A stretch of DNA of 27,095 nt from CAYLZN01 sp964387935 (GTDB lineage: Bacteria > Acidobacteriota > Vicinamibacteria > Vicinamibacterales > JAFNAJ01): assembly GCA_964387935.1 (NCBI GenBank), contig CAYLZN010000039.1:1-27095 (forward strand), read 5' to 3'. Under the pieces are notes generated by a model. The model did not search any database. It was not told the origin of the DNA and saw nothing but the letters and a program-made list of their open reading frames with translations. The position numbers were made by a program, and so were the translations under genes. Below are positions 7,874-16,011 of this stretch, piece by piece (the stretch's first letter is position 1; each line of letters starts with the position of its first letter).

Positions 7874-8779
7874 TCAAGCCGGAAAGACGGGCGCATCGCC
7901 GTCCCACAGCTCCACGCAGACGCCCTCCGGCGTCATCCCCGTGACGACTCGCGACCCGGGCGCGAGCGAGACCACTTCCCGCCACGCAAGCCCCGTCCAC
8001 TGCCTCACGGTCGCCTCGACCGCCCGCACGTGCGCGCCCAGCGCGTGAAGTCCTCCGCGCAGCGGCCCCGTCGGGAGCGGCTGCCCGGGATCGTCGGGGA
8101 ACTCCAGCAACTCGAACCGCGGCGCCCCTCCATCGGCATCCGCCAGCACCGTCAGGCGGAGCGGGGAATCCGGCCGGGGCAGCTGCATCAGCCGCCCGAC
8201 CGCCGGCTCACGGAACGTCGCGTCGAGCAGCACGCGCAGGCCCGCGGTCTCCGTCCAGAACGGCAGCGCGGCGTCCGCGCGCGCCACGGTCCACACCGCG
8301 CTGTGCACTTCGGAGTGCACCCTCGCCGGGTCGATGTCGAGCACGCTCGGGCGACGCCGGTCGACCTGGATGAACACCACCGCCACATGGTCGGGCCCGA
8401 CGGCTTTGGCTTCCTTCACGGTCATCGGCCCGACGGCGTACTCGACGATGGGGCCGTGGCTGGCCCCGATCTCGTCCGCCAGCCGGACGCTCGACTCGAT
8501 GTCCCTCGTGTAGAGATCGATCGCGTGCGGTCCGTGGTCGAAGGCGCCGGCCGGCGGCGAGTGCCACGGGGTGCGCACGAGGCGAAGCCAGCCCCGATCG
8601 ACGCCTGGCACGTGCATGACCACCTGTTCGGATGCGGTGTCCAGCCCGTACAACGCGCGGGCCGTGGCCGCCGCGACCGGCGCCCGGGCGGTGACGGCGA
8701 ACCCGAATGGCTGGAGGACCGCCACCATGCGGTCCAGGTCCGACGCGCCAATGACGACGTGCGTGGGGTGAAGGGTCAT
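7874..8779 (-). CDS. VOC (glyoxalase/bleomycin-resistance/dioxygenase fold) protein
   Basis: A 301-aa protein with two paired beta-alpha-beta modules. The first starts THVVIGASDLDRMVAVLQPFGF (residues 5-26). A second set begins near HSAVWTVARADAALPFW, with HALGAHVRAVEA later and the terminal strand CVELWDG carrying a likely metal-ligand Glu. The fold binds a divalent metal and covers extradiol dioxygenases, glyoxalases, epimerases and hydratase-like enzymes, so the reaction is open. The ATG at 8779 overlaps the stop of the HMGL-like gene as ATGA, which indicates translational coupling. It is the last gene of the TonB/cytochrome/HMGL block. Confidence 0.82.
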   Translation of the reverse strand: MTLHPTHVVIGASDLDRMVAVLQPFGFAVTARAPVAAATARALYGLDTASEQVVMHVPGVDRGWLRLVRTPWHSPPAGAFDHGPHAIDLYTRDIESSVRLADEIGASHGPIVEYAVGPMTVKEAKAVGPDHVAVVFIQVDRRRPSVLDIDPARVHSEVHSAVWTVARADAALPFWTETAGLRVLLDATFREPAVGRLMQLPRPDSPLRLTVLADADGGAPRFELLEFPDDPGQPLPTGPLRGGLHALGAHVRAVEATVRQWTGLAWREVVSLAPGSRVVTGMTPEGVCVELWDGDAPVFPA

Positions 8780-9738
8780 GCCGAGTCCCCCTGCCGGGCA
8801 ATCCGGGCGAACAGCTGGGCGCGCGTGCCGGCGGCCTGCACGCGCCCCGGCAGCGCCCTCGCCAGGACGTCCCGCATCGCGTGCGCGGCCCCGACGAGGC
8901 GATCCAGATCGATGCCGGTCGACACCCCGACCTCCTCGCACAGGTTCACCAGGTCCTCCGTGCAGATGTTGCCCGATGCCGGGCCGGCGGTGCCCAGCCC
9001 ACCGGCGCCGAGCCCGCCGAGGCTGGCGTCGAAGGAGGCGATCCCCTGGCCGAGCGCAGCATACGCGTTGACCAAGGCGAGCCCCCGCGTGTCGTGCAGA
9101 TGCAGCCCGAAGGGCCGTCCGGGCCACCGCGCGCGCAGCCGCCCCATCAGCCGGACGATCTGCAAGGGGTCGGCGAAGCCGTAGGAGTCGGCCAGGAACA
9201 CCTCGGCGGCTCCCAGATCCACGGCGCGGGCGACCAGGTGCTCCACCCGTGGCTCCGGCACGGGCCCCGTCAACGGACAGCCGAACGCCATGCCAATGAT
9301 CACTTCCACCGGGCGACCGGCGGCCGCGGCCAGTCGCGTGATGGCCTCGAGCTCGGCGAGGGACTCGTCGACCGACCTGCGGAGGTTCTTCCGATTCGCT
9401 TCGTCGGTGGCGCTGAAGACGACGCGAAGCACGTCCACCGCCGCCTCCAGCGCCCGCCCGGCCCCCTTGAGATTGGGCACGAGCGCGGAGTAGATGCAGC
9501 CAGCCCGCCGGGGCACGCGGCGCATGACCTCCTCGGCGTCCCTCAACTGGGGAATCGCCAGGGGACTCACGAACGACGTCGCCTCGATACGCCTGACGCC
9601 TGCGCGGGCGACGGCCTCGATCACGGCCACCTTCTGGTCGGTGGGGATGAACGCGGGCTCGAGCTGAACGCCATCCCGCGGCCCGACTTCCACGATGGAC
9701 ACCGCCGCTGGCAGGGTCATGACGTGACGCGTCGGCAC
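8776..9738 (-). CDS. HMG-CoA lyase-like pyruvate-carboxyltransferase family protein
   Basis: A 320-aa TIM-barrel protein of the HMGL-like family. It keeps the N-terminal VGPRDG motif (Arg21, Asp22) and the metal-binding HLHD (His213, His215). The loop that in HMG-CoA lyase carries the catalytic Cys (GGCPYA...SGN) is here GGLGTAGPASGN and contains no Cys, so authentic HMG-CoA lyase activity is doubtful. A related aldol/retro-aldol cleavage of a 3-hydroxyacyl-CoA is the likely class of reaction. The start is a GTG at 9738, 8 bases after the cytochrome stop; an in-frame ATG at 9720 is equally possible, as neither has a strong ribosome-binding site. The 3' end overlaps the VOC gene by 4 bases. 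Confidence 0.85.
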   Translation of the reverse strand: MPTRHVMTLPAAVSIVEVGPRDGVQLEPAFIPTDQKVAVIEAVARAGVRRIEATSFVSPLAIPQLRDAEEVMRRVPRRAGCIYSALVPNLKGAGRALEAAVDVLRVVFSATDEANRKNLRRSVDESLAELEAITRLAAAAGRPVEVIIGMAFGCPLTGPVPEPRVEHLVARAVDLGAAEVFLADSYGFADPLQIVRLMGRLRARWPGRPFGLHLHDTRGLALVNAYAALGQGIASFDASLGGLGAGGLGTAGPASGNICTEDLVNLCEEVGVSTGIDLDRLVGAAHAMRDVLARALPGRVQAAGTRAQLFARIARQGDSA

Positions 9739-9746
9739 GTCGCTGC

Positions 9747-10772
9747 CTACGGCTGGAACGGCGAACCCTTGTACTGCTCGCTGGTGGGTAGGAGGGCGTC
9801 GATCGCCGCCAACTCCGGTCGGCCGGGCGCATCACCGAAATCCTGCGCCGACGTCGAGATCGACTCCGCCGCTGCGAGCAGCGCTCGCCCATTTCCGACC
9901 TCGAGTCCGACGCTCTGGCCGACCCTCGCCACGGCCTGCACTTCCGCGATCGTCGTGAGCTCGGCGAGTCGCACGAGCCTGGTCAGCGCCTGGCGGGCGC
10001 GGCCGATCAGGGCCTGCGCGTAGGTACCGTCCGCCGTGGCGGCCGCGAGACCCCGCAAGCTGAACTCCAGGTCGAGCATGGCGCCGAGCACGTAGAGCTG
10101 GCGGCGCCGCTCGAGGGAGGCCTCCACGTTTCGCCCGTCCGGGCCGAAGTTGTGGCGGACCGACCCTTGCGACCACGCGACCAGCTCGATGTCGCTCCCC
10201 GCCCGGTGGCCGCCCGTGTTGACGAGCGCCTGATCCGGCACGGTGTGGCACTGGAAGCAGTTCTGCACCACGCGATAGAGGTTCTCGGGGCGCAGCATGC
10301 CGGCCGCCATGCTCGCGCCAAGGCGCTCGTCGCGATGGTCGGCGGTTTCAGTGGCCCTGGTCCTTCCAGAACCGAAGTCGGCATGCAGCGTCAGCCAGCC
10401 GCCGGCGGCGCCATGGCACGACTCGCACGAGACGCCGACTGCCAATCTGGCCGCTCCGCCGTCTCCTCGCTTCAGGGAGTGGCACGTCGCGCATGCCTCG
10501 TCGTCCTCCGCCGTCGTCTTCACTCCCAGTCTCTCCTGGATGCGTCTGGCCTCGGGCGTCGCCAGGGTGTCACGCGACCGGAAGTGCCGTGAACGCTCCC
10601 AGGCGCTCGTGGCCGCAACGTGGCACGACCGGCAGGCCCGCGGCCCGACGATGGCACCGTCGGCTCCCGCTGGCGCCTCGGTCGACGAAGAGGCGGTGCC
10701 CATCCAGACCTGGTCCAGGAGGAGCGCGATCAGAGCCACTCGAAGGAGGCGGGACGAGAGACCGTGGGCCAT
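9747..10772 (-). CDS. Tetrahaem cytochrome c (cytochrome c554-like)
   Basis: A 341-aa exported protein with an N-terminal hydrophobic leader (about residues 8-22). Four CXXCH haem-attachment motifs are visible: CRSCH (47-51), CATCH (94-98), CESCH (116-120) and CFQCH (172-176). Additional His residues (for example HFRSRD and HADFG) could serve as distal ligands. The C-terminal 150 residues are helical and haem-free. Proteins of this cytochrome c554/NrfB-like type carry electrons in the periplasm. Its place between a TonB receptor and an HMGL-like gene is unusual and suggests that periplasmic redox is coupled to substrate use (inference). The partner is not visible in the window. Confidence 0.88.
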   Translation of the reverse strand: MAHGLSSRLLRVALIALLLDQVWMGTASSSTEAPAGADGAIVGPRACRSCHVAATSAWERSRHFRSRDTLATPEARRIQERLGVKTTAEDDEACATCHSLKRGDGGAARLAVGVSCESCHGAAGGWLTLHADFGSGRTRATETADHRDERLGASMAAGMLRPENLYRVVQNCFQCHTVPDQALVNTGGHRAGSDIELVAWSQGSVRHNFGPDGRNVEASLERRRQLYVLGAMLDLEFSLRGLAAATADGTYAQALIGRARQALTRLVRLAELTTIAEVQAVARVGQSVGLEVGNGRALLAAAESISTSAQDFGDAPGRPELAAIDALLPTSEQYKGSPFQP

Positions 10773-10825
10773 CGGTTCACCCTGTTCTGCGCAGCCTGTC
10801 GTGGCGCGAGGGTCCGGTCAGGAGG

Positions 10826-13636
10826 TCAGTCGAGCTTCCACTTCATATTGACGGACGCCCCGAGGATGAGCGAAAACCCTGGAGATGGACCGTTCTGGAA
10901 CGGCAGGAAGTAAGTGTCGTTGGTGAGGTTCTCCAGTCCGAGCGTCAGCCTGAGCGGCAGGCGCGGTCCGAAGTCGTAGCCGGCGCGAATCGAGTGCTTG
11001 CTGAACCCGTTCAGTGACTCGAGGCCGCCGTACAACGGGAAGTTCACCGAGAAGATGGCGTCAGGGTCCACGCGGGTGATCCGGGTGGCCCACCGCAGCT
11101 CGTACTCCGCCCACCAGGCGGCCCTGGCGTCGACGTATTTGAGGGCGAAGGTCCCCGTCCAGTCCGGCAGTTCGCTGTAGGGCGCGTCGTCGGGCGTGCC
11201 CTCGAGCTTGATGGGCGTGTCGTCGCGGTTGTAGTACGTGTTCATCAGGGTCACCGCCTGCGGCGTCGGCGAGTCGGTCTTGCCGCGCTGCCAGCCGAGC
11301 GACACGAAGGGGTTGAGGCTCCCGCGGGTCCCGAGGGCGATCGCCACCTCGCCGGCCGCTTCGACGCCCTTCACGGTCACCTTGCCGGGCACGTTGACGC
11401 GCTGGAAGAACTGCACCGAGTGCCTCCCCTGCAGCACGCACGGGGGGAACGGGGTGAGCAGGATGCCGCTCGCCGGATCGGTAGGAATGCAGTAGTTCGG
11501 CGAGAAGACGTTGGCCACGGCGTTGGTCAACTGGTTGTGGAAGTATCCGACCTGGGCCCGAATGCGCTCCCGCTCGACCTTCACCCCGGTATCGATGTTC
11601 TTGCCCTTCTCCGGCTGCACGGTCGTGTTCGGGAGGCTGGGGATCGAGATGATCGGCTGCCCGAAATTGCGGATCAGGTAGCGCACCGTGATTTCGGGCT
11701 CCCGGAAGCTGGTGGCGTAGCGGAAGTAGGGGTTGAAGCCGGCGGGCAGCAGGAACACGATGCCGGCGTTGCCCGTCGTCGTGGTGACGTCCGTCTCGAG
11801 GGACCCTTGCCCGGACACCAGCTGGTCGACGCCCTGGATGCCCTCGACCACGATGGGACCCGGGTTGGCGATGATCTGGGGCAGCGCCGCCTGGATGATG
11901 CGGTACTCGTTGCCTGCGGGGAAGCCCTCCGAGGGTTTGCCCTCGGTCTTCCAGTTGTCGACGCGGAAGCCCGCTGACAGCTTCGCGTACTTCCACGGCA
12001 CCCACTCGCCCTGGTTGTACCAGCCGAGGTTCTTGTAGTCGGTGTCCGGTGTGGTCTTGGCGCCCTGCACCTGGGTGAGGATCGCGCCGGCCTGGCTGAA
12101 CGACGTGCGGTTGAAGGTGTCCTCGGAATGATCCCGGGTGACCTGCACGCCGGTCGTGTACCGCAGGGTGCGCAGGGGCTGCAGGTTGGCCTGCACGTCG
12201 ATCCCGTTGCTCTTGATGTCGTTGACGGTCTCGGTGTCGACGCCCTTGTAGAACTGCGACAGGTTCCCGGTGAGGGTGTTGCCCACGTAGCTCGATCCCT
12301 GGACGATCGTGTAGCTGATGTCGTTCTGCGGACGCTGCAGCCGCTGCCAGTAGGCCGACACCGACAGACGGGGGAACCAGGGGGCGATTTCACGCGCCTC
12401 GTAGCGGCCGCTGATCTTGTCGAAATCGGCGAACAGGCTGGTGCGCAGGAACGTGTCGTACGGAGGAGTCGAGAACGGCAGGCCGAGGTCGTTGAAGCGG
12501 TTCTGGAGCCCCTTGACGCGGATCACGTGCTTCGGGCTCGGGAAGAACGAGGCGTCGATGTTCGCCGTATAGCCACGGGCTCCCCCGTTGGGCACGTCGG
12601 CGCCGCCGTCCAGTTCGTACACGGCGTAGGTCGAGGCCACCGACCGGCCGACGAGCGCCCCACCGTCGGCGATGAACTGCCCCAGGCGGACGACGTCCTC
12701 CTTGCGAATGTCGTCGCCGCCCGCCTGGTAGTCGGGCTGGTTGAACACCGACAGCGCTCCGCGCACGGCCAGCTTCTGCGTGGCGTACGTGGCCGCGAGG
12801 TTGCCGCGCGCGAAGCTGCTGTTGCCGTTGAAGTCGCCGTTGAGCGTCAGATCGATCGCCCGCCCTGAGGCGGGGCGGTCGGCGGTCTTCGTGATGATAT
12901 TGATCGTCCCGGCGATGGCGTCCGACCCGTACAGGCTCGACGCGGCCCCGCCGACGACCTCGATCGATTCGATCTGCGACACGTCGATCGTGCTCGGGGT
13001 GACGCCGCTCGCCGCCACGTCGTAGCGCCCGTTGTTGAGGCGCTCACCGTCGACGACGAGCAGCACGCGCGAGTTCGAGAACCCGCGGAACTGCGGCCGT
13101 GCGCGGTACGGATTGGTATCGATCTGCCGGACGTTGGGCGCCCGCTCGAACGCCTCCTGCACGCCCTGGGGACGCCGGTCCTGGATCGCGTCGGCACTCA
13201 CGATGGTCACGATCTGATTGACCTCGGCGGTGGCGCGCGCGCCCTTGGCGGCAGTGACCGTGATCTCCTCCGTGAGACCGCCGAGCCGCAGGACGAAGTC
13301 CGCGCCAGCCGGCGGCCCGGCGACGACGCTCAGGGTCCGGCCCTGCTGCGAGAACCCCGGCAGGCTGGCGGTGACGCGGTAGGTGCCGGGCCGCAGACCC
13401 GCGATGGCATACGCCCCCTGAGCGTCGGTCGTCGCGCTCGCCTGACGGCCGCTCGCGATGTTCAGGGCGGTGACTGTGACCCCGGGCAGGACCCCTCCCT
13501 CCGAGTCCCTCACCGTGCCGGCGATCGAGGGGGCGACGTCGGCCGGCTGGGCCTGGCCGCGGCCGGGGAGCGCGCCGAGCAGCAGGAGCGCGATCAGCAG
13601 GAATCCGGCGGTCTGGGTCCGCGTCGTGTGAGCCAT
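10826..13636 (-). CDS. TonB-dependent receptor with N-terminal carboxypeptidase-regulatory-like domain
   Basis: A 936-aa outer-membrane protein. A signal peptide (hydrophobic core FLLIALLLLGALPG, cleavage near residue 29) is followed by a carboxypeptidase-regulatory-like beta-sandwich (IAGTVRDSEGGVLPGVTV to about residue 118). A TonB-box-like stretch EEITVTA comes next, then a plug domain (IVSADAIQDRRPQGVQEAFERAPNV, RVLLVVDGERLN, IESIEVVGGAASSLYGSDAIAGTINI). The remainder is an aromatic-rich 22-strand-type barrel ending NMKWKLD. It imports a large or scarce ligand using TonB energy. It heads the minus-strand block, 53 bases before the cytochrome gene, and is preceded by a TTGT-N4-ACAA operator, so it is probably substrate-regulated. 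Confidence 0.95.
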   Translation of the reverse strand: MAHTTRTQTAGFLLIALLLLGALPGRGQAQPADVAPSIAGTVRDSEGGVLPGVTVTALNIASGRQASATTDAQGAYAIAGLRPGTYRVTASLPGFSQQGRTLSVVAGPPAGADFVLRLGGLTEEITVTAAKGARATAEVNQIVTIVSADAIQDRRPQGVQEAFERAPNVRQIDTNPYRARPQFRGFSNSRVLLVVDGERLNNGRYDVAASGVTPSTIDVSQIESIEVVGGAASSLYGSDAIAGTINIITKTADRPASGRAIDLTLNGDFNGNSSFARGNLAATYATQKLAVRGALSVFNQPDYQAGGDDIRKEDVVRLGQFIADGGALVGRSVASTYAVYELDGGADVPNGGARGYTANIDASFFPSPKHVIRVKGLQNRFNDLGLPFSTPPYDTFLRTSLFADFDKISGRYEAREIAPWFPRLSVSAYWQRLQRPQNDISYTIVQGSSYVGNTLTGNLSQFYKGVDTETVNDIKSNGIDVQANLQPLRTLRYTTGVQVTRDHSEDTFNRTSFSQAGAILTQVQGAKTTPDTDYKNLGWYNQGEWVPWKYAKLSAGFRVDNWKTEGKPSEGFPAGNEYRIIQAALPQIIANPGPIVVEGIQGVDQLVSGQGSLETDVTTTTGNAGIVFLLPAGFNPYFRYATSFREPEITVRYLIRNFGQPIISIPSLPNTTVQPEKGKNIDTGVKVERERIRAQVGYFHNQLTNAVANVFSPNYCIPTDPASGILLTPFPPCVLQGRHSVQFFQRVNVPGKVTVKGVEAAGEVAIALGTRGSLNPFVSLGWQRGKTDSPTPQAVTLMNTYYNRDDTPIKLEGTPDDAPYSELPDWTGTFALKYVDARAAWWAEYELRWATRITRVDPDAIFSVNFPLYGGLESLNGFSKHSIRAGYDFGPRLPLRLTLGLENLTNDTYFLPFQNGPSPGFSLILGASVNMKWKLD

Positions 13637-13695
13637 GAGTCCTCCGCCGCGCTGGTTCTGCGCCCTCGTCGGAGCGTCCGGGGAGATTTGTCTTG

Positions 13696-13707
13696 TTGTT
13701 ATAACAA
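13696..13707. promoter_or_regulatory. Candidate operator TTGTTATAACAA (site 2)
   Basis: A perfect 12-base palindrome about 60 bases upstream of the TonB receptor start (13636), in an AT-rich island of the 162-base spacer between that gene and the second CoA-transferase. It has the GT-N4-AC architecture and differs from the element at 15042-15053 at one of 12 positions. TATAAC within it could double as a -10 hexamer on the minus strand, which would suit repression by occlusion. The binding protein is inferred to be the HutC-type regulator at 21703-22512. Confidence 0.55.
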
Positions 13708-13798
13708 GCGGTCAGATTATGAAGTAACGCCGAGACGGGGGGTTTGTCAAGGGCCAAAGTGCGGGGGCGGCGAAATCCGGCCTGGCGCGAGAGCCGCG

Positions 13799-14992
13799 TC
13801 AGGCCTGCCGCGTGGCCCCTGACGCCAGCATCGCGTCGATGGCCGGGTCGTCGAACCCCGCCTCGCGCAGGATCTCCACGCTGTGCTCTCCCAGTCGGGG
13901 CGGCAGGCGGCGGATGGCGCCGGGGCTCTCGGAAAAGGCCGTCGGCACGCCGGGCAGCCGCAGGGGGCCTTCGGTGGGATGCTCGCACGTCTGCCAGAAG
14001 CCCGTGGCCTGCAGGTGCTCGTCGGTCAGCAGGTCATCGAGGGTGTTGACCACCATGACCGGCACGTTCGTCGCGGCGAGGATCTCGAGCCATTCGGCCG
14101 TGCGGCGGGTCGCCATGATGCGGCCCGTCTCCGCGTAGACCTCGTCGATGTGGGCCAGCCGCTGTGGGAGCGTCGTGAAGCGGGGATCGATGACGAGGTC
14201 CGGCCGCCCGGCCGCCTCGCAGAAGGCCTTCCAGTGCTCGTTCAGATAGGGCAGCACTGCCAGAAAGCCGTCGAGGGTCCGGTAGGGGCGGCGATGCGCA
14301 CTGAGCAGGCGGGTGTAGCCGGCCCGCTCCGGGCCATCGAGGAACACCTGGCCGTAGAGGTGCTCGGCCATGACGTAGGACACCATGGTCTCGTACATGG
14401 GGACCTCGAGTTCCTGGCCGGTCCCGTGGCGCTCGCGGTAGTACAGGGCGGCCACGACCGCCGAGACGACGGCCAGCGCCGTGGTCTTGTCGGCCACGAT
14501 CGTCGGCAGGTACCGCGGGTCGCCGGTCATCGTCGCCTGCAGCATGGCGATGCCGCTCGCGGCCTGGATCGAGTCGTCGTAGGCCGGGCGGTCCCGGTAG
14601 GGCCCACGCCGGCTGTACCCGTACGTGCCGCAGAAGACGATGCGGGGGTTGACGGCGCGCACGACCGGGTAGTCGAGCCCCAGCCGTGCGAGGGCGGCGG
14701 GCCGGTAGTTGTGCACGAGCACGTCGGCCCGCCCCGCCAGGCGCAGGGCGGCCTCGCGGCCGCTCGGCTGCTTCAGGTCCAGCACGAGGCTGCGCTTGTT
14801 GCGGTTGCAGGTGAGGAAGAGCGCTCCCATCAGGGGGTGCCGGGCCGGTCCGAGTTGACGGTTGCTGTCGCCGCCGGGCGGTTCGACCTTGATGACGTCG
14901 GCGCCGAGGTCCCCGAGGATCTGGCAGGCCCACGGCCCCAGGACCACGCTGGTCAGCTCCAGAACACGCACGCCCTCGAGTGGTCCCGCCAC
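13799..14992 (-). CDS. CaiB/BaiF family (class III) CoA-transferase 2
   Basis: A 397-aa protein read from a GTG at 14992, with AAGGAG 7 bases upstream; another GTG at 14998 lies too close to that site. The family start PLEGVRVLELTSVVLGP, the block GADVIKVEPPGGD and the catalytic Asp168 (TIVADKTTAL) are present. It diverges from the amidohydrolase-led operon across a 144-base spacer containing a TTGT-N4-ACAA element, so both directions may answer to the same regulator. It shares only family-level features with the other two CoA-transferases here, and its different residues around the active Asp suggest a different acid substrate (inference). Confidence 0.92.
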   Translation of the reverse strand: MAGPLEGVRVLELTSVVLGPWACQILGDLGADVIKVEPPGGDSNRQLGPARHPLMGALFLTCNRNKRSLVLDLKQPSGREAALRLAGRADVLVHNYRPAALARLGLDYPVVRAVNPRIVFCGTYGYSRRGPYRDRPAYDDSIQAASGIAMLQATMTGDPRYLPTIVADKTTALAVVSAVVAALYYRERHGTGQELEVPMYETMVSYVMAEHLYGQVFLDGPERAGYTRLLSAHRRPYRTLDGFLAVLPYLNEHWKAFCEAAGRPDLVIDPRFTTLPQRLAHIDEVYAETGRIMATRRTAEWLEILAATNVPVMVVNTLDDLLTDEHLQATGFWQTCEHPTEGPLRLPGVPTAFSESPGAIRRLPPRLGEHSVEILREAGFDDPAIDAMLASGATRQA

Positions 14993-15031
14993 GGTCACGC
15001 TCCTTCTTTCACCCCTTGGGGAGCCCCGCCT

Positions 15032-15055
15032 AATTGTTTTATTGTTATTACAATT
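15032..15055. promoter_or_regulatory. Candidate operator TTGT-N4-ACAA (site 3) in a divergent promoter region
   Basis: The inner element TTGTTATTACAA (15042-15053) matches the sites at 13696 (11 of 12 bases) and 190. Outer arms AATTGT (15032-15037) and ACAATT (15050-15055) form a second, wider inverted repeat. The spacer is the AT-rich centre between the second CoA-transferase (minus) and the amidohydrolase operon (plus). Because the GntR regulator is encoded inside that operon, binding here would give autoregulation. A TACAAT hexamer overlaps the right arm, as in the site at 190. Confidence 0.55.
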
Positions 15056-15136
15056 GGCCTCGGCTAGAGTAGGGTCCGCACGGCCGGGTGTCAAGGCACC
15101 CCTTGACCCACAGCCGCGACCGACGGAGTTCCCAGG

Positions 15137-15982
15137 ATGCGGGCCCTCGACATCGTCGTCAACCTCTGGACCCCGGACCTCACGGCGAACTATACGCCCA
15201 AGCTGAACGCCTTCTGGGAGAAGGTCAACATCCTCGGCCAGACCGCCGCGGGCATCCCGCTCGAGGAGGAAATCCGGCTGATGGCGGAGGCCGGCATCGA
15301 CAAGGGCCTCATGGTCGCCACGACCGGCGGCTACGAGGGCAGCGACATCTTCTTCGAGAAGCCCTTCACGCGCATCGCCGAGGTCGTCGCCCAGCACCCG
15401 GCCCGCTTCAAGGGCATCGTCGGGATCAACGTGACCCGCATCGTGCCCTGGCTGCGCAAGCTCGAGACCGCCGTGCGCGAGTACGGGTTCATCGGCGCGC
15501 ACCTCTACCCGCACTGGTTCGGCAAGCCGCCGGACGACGCGATCTACTACCCGTTCTACGCGAAGTGCGCCGAACTCGGGATTCCCATCCAGATCCAGGT
15601 GGGACACTCCGCCCAGTGGTTCCTGCCCACCGTTGCCAGGCCGATGATGCTGGACCGCGTCGCCATCGACTTCCCCGAGCTGACCATCATCGGCATCCAC
15701 ATCGGCTACCCGTGGACCGAGGAGATGATCTCGGTGGCGTGGAAGCACCCGAACGTGTTCATCGGATGCGATGCGCACTCACCCCGCTACTGGGAGCCGT
15801 CCTTCGTCCGGTTCATCAACTCACGCGGGCAGGACAAGGTGCTCTTCGGCACCGACTGGCCCGTCGTCCCATTCGACAAGGCCATCAAGGAGATCGACGA
15901 ACTCGACCTGAAGCCGGCCGCGAAGGAGAAGTTGCTCATCGGGAACGCCGTGCGCGTCTACCACCTTGAACACTGGGTCTAG
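15137..15982 (+). CDS. Amidohydrolase family 2 (TIM-barrel, ACMSD-like) protein
   Basis: A 281-aa TIM-barrel metal-dependent hydrolase/decarboxylase-type protein. The conserved C-terminal blocks are present: a His in GFIGAHLYPHWF, His in IIGIHIGYPW, and the late Asp in LFGTDWPVVPFD. The usual N-terminal Asp-x-His-x-His metal site is replaced by LDIVVNLWTP, so both His of the first pair are missing and metal binding must differ or be lost. Members of this family include ring-cleavage-product decarboxylases and lactonases. It is the first gene of the long plus-strand operon; GGAG lies about 8 bases before the ATG. The reaction is not predictable. Confidence 0.85.
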   Translation: MRALDIVVNLWTPDLTANYTPKLNAFWEKVNILGQTAAGIPLEEEIRLMAEAGIDKGLMVATTGGYEGSDIFFEKPFTRIAEVVAQHPARFKGIVGINVTRIVPWLRKLETAVREYGFIGAHLYPHWFGKPPDDAIYYPFYAKCAELGIPIQIQVGHSAQWFLPTVARPMMLDRVAIDFPELTIIGIHIGYPWTEEMISVAWKHPNVFIGCDAHSPRYWEPSFVRFINSRGQDKVLFGTDWPVVPFDKAIKEIDELDLKPAAKEKLLIGNAVRVYHLEHWV

Positions 15983-15998
15983 CCGTACGCCGTACGCC
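15982..15998. repeat. GCCGTAC heptamer repeat, 2.4 copies
   Basis: Two GCCGTAC units plus GCC, beginning on the last base of the amidohydrolase TAG stop and ending before the AAGGAT ribosome-binding site of the cupin gene. It is the same repeat as the 4.4-copy array at 1477-1507 and has the same position relative to a stop codon. Confidence 0.85.
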
Positions 15999-16011
15999 AA
16001 CAAGGATCACC

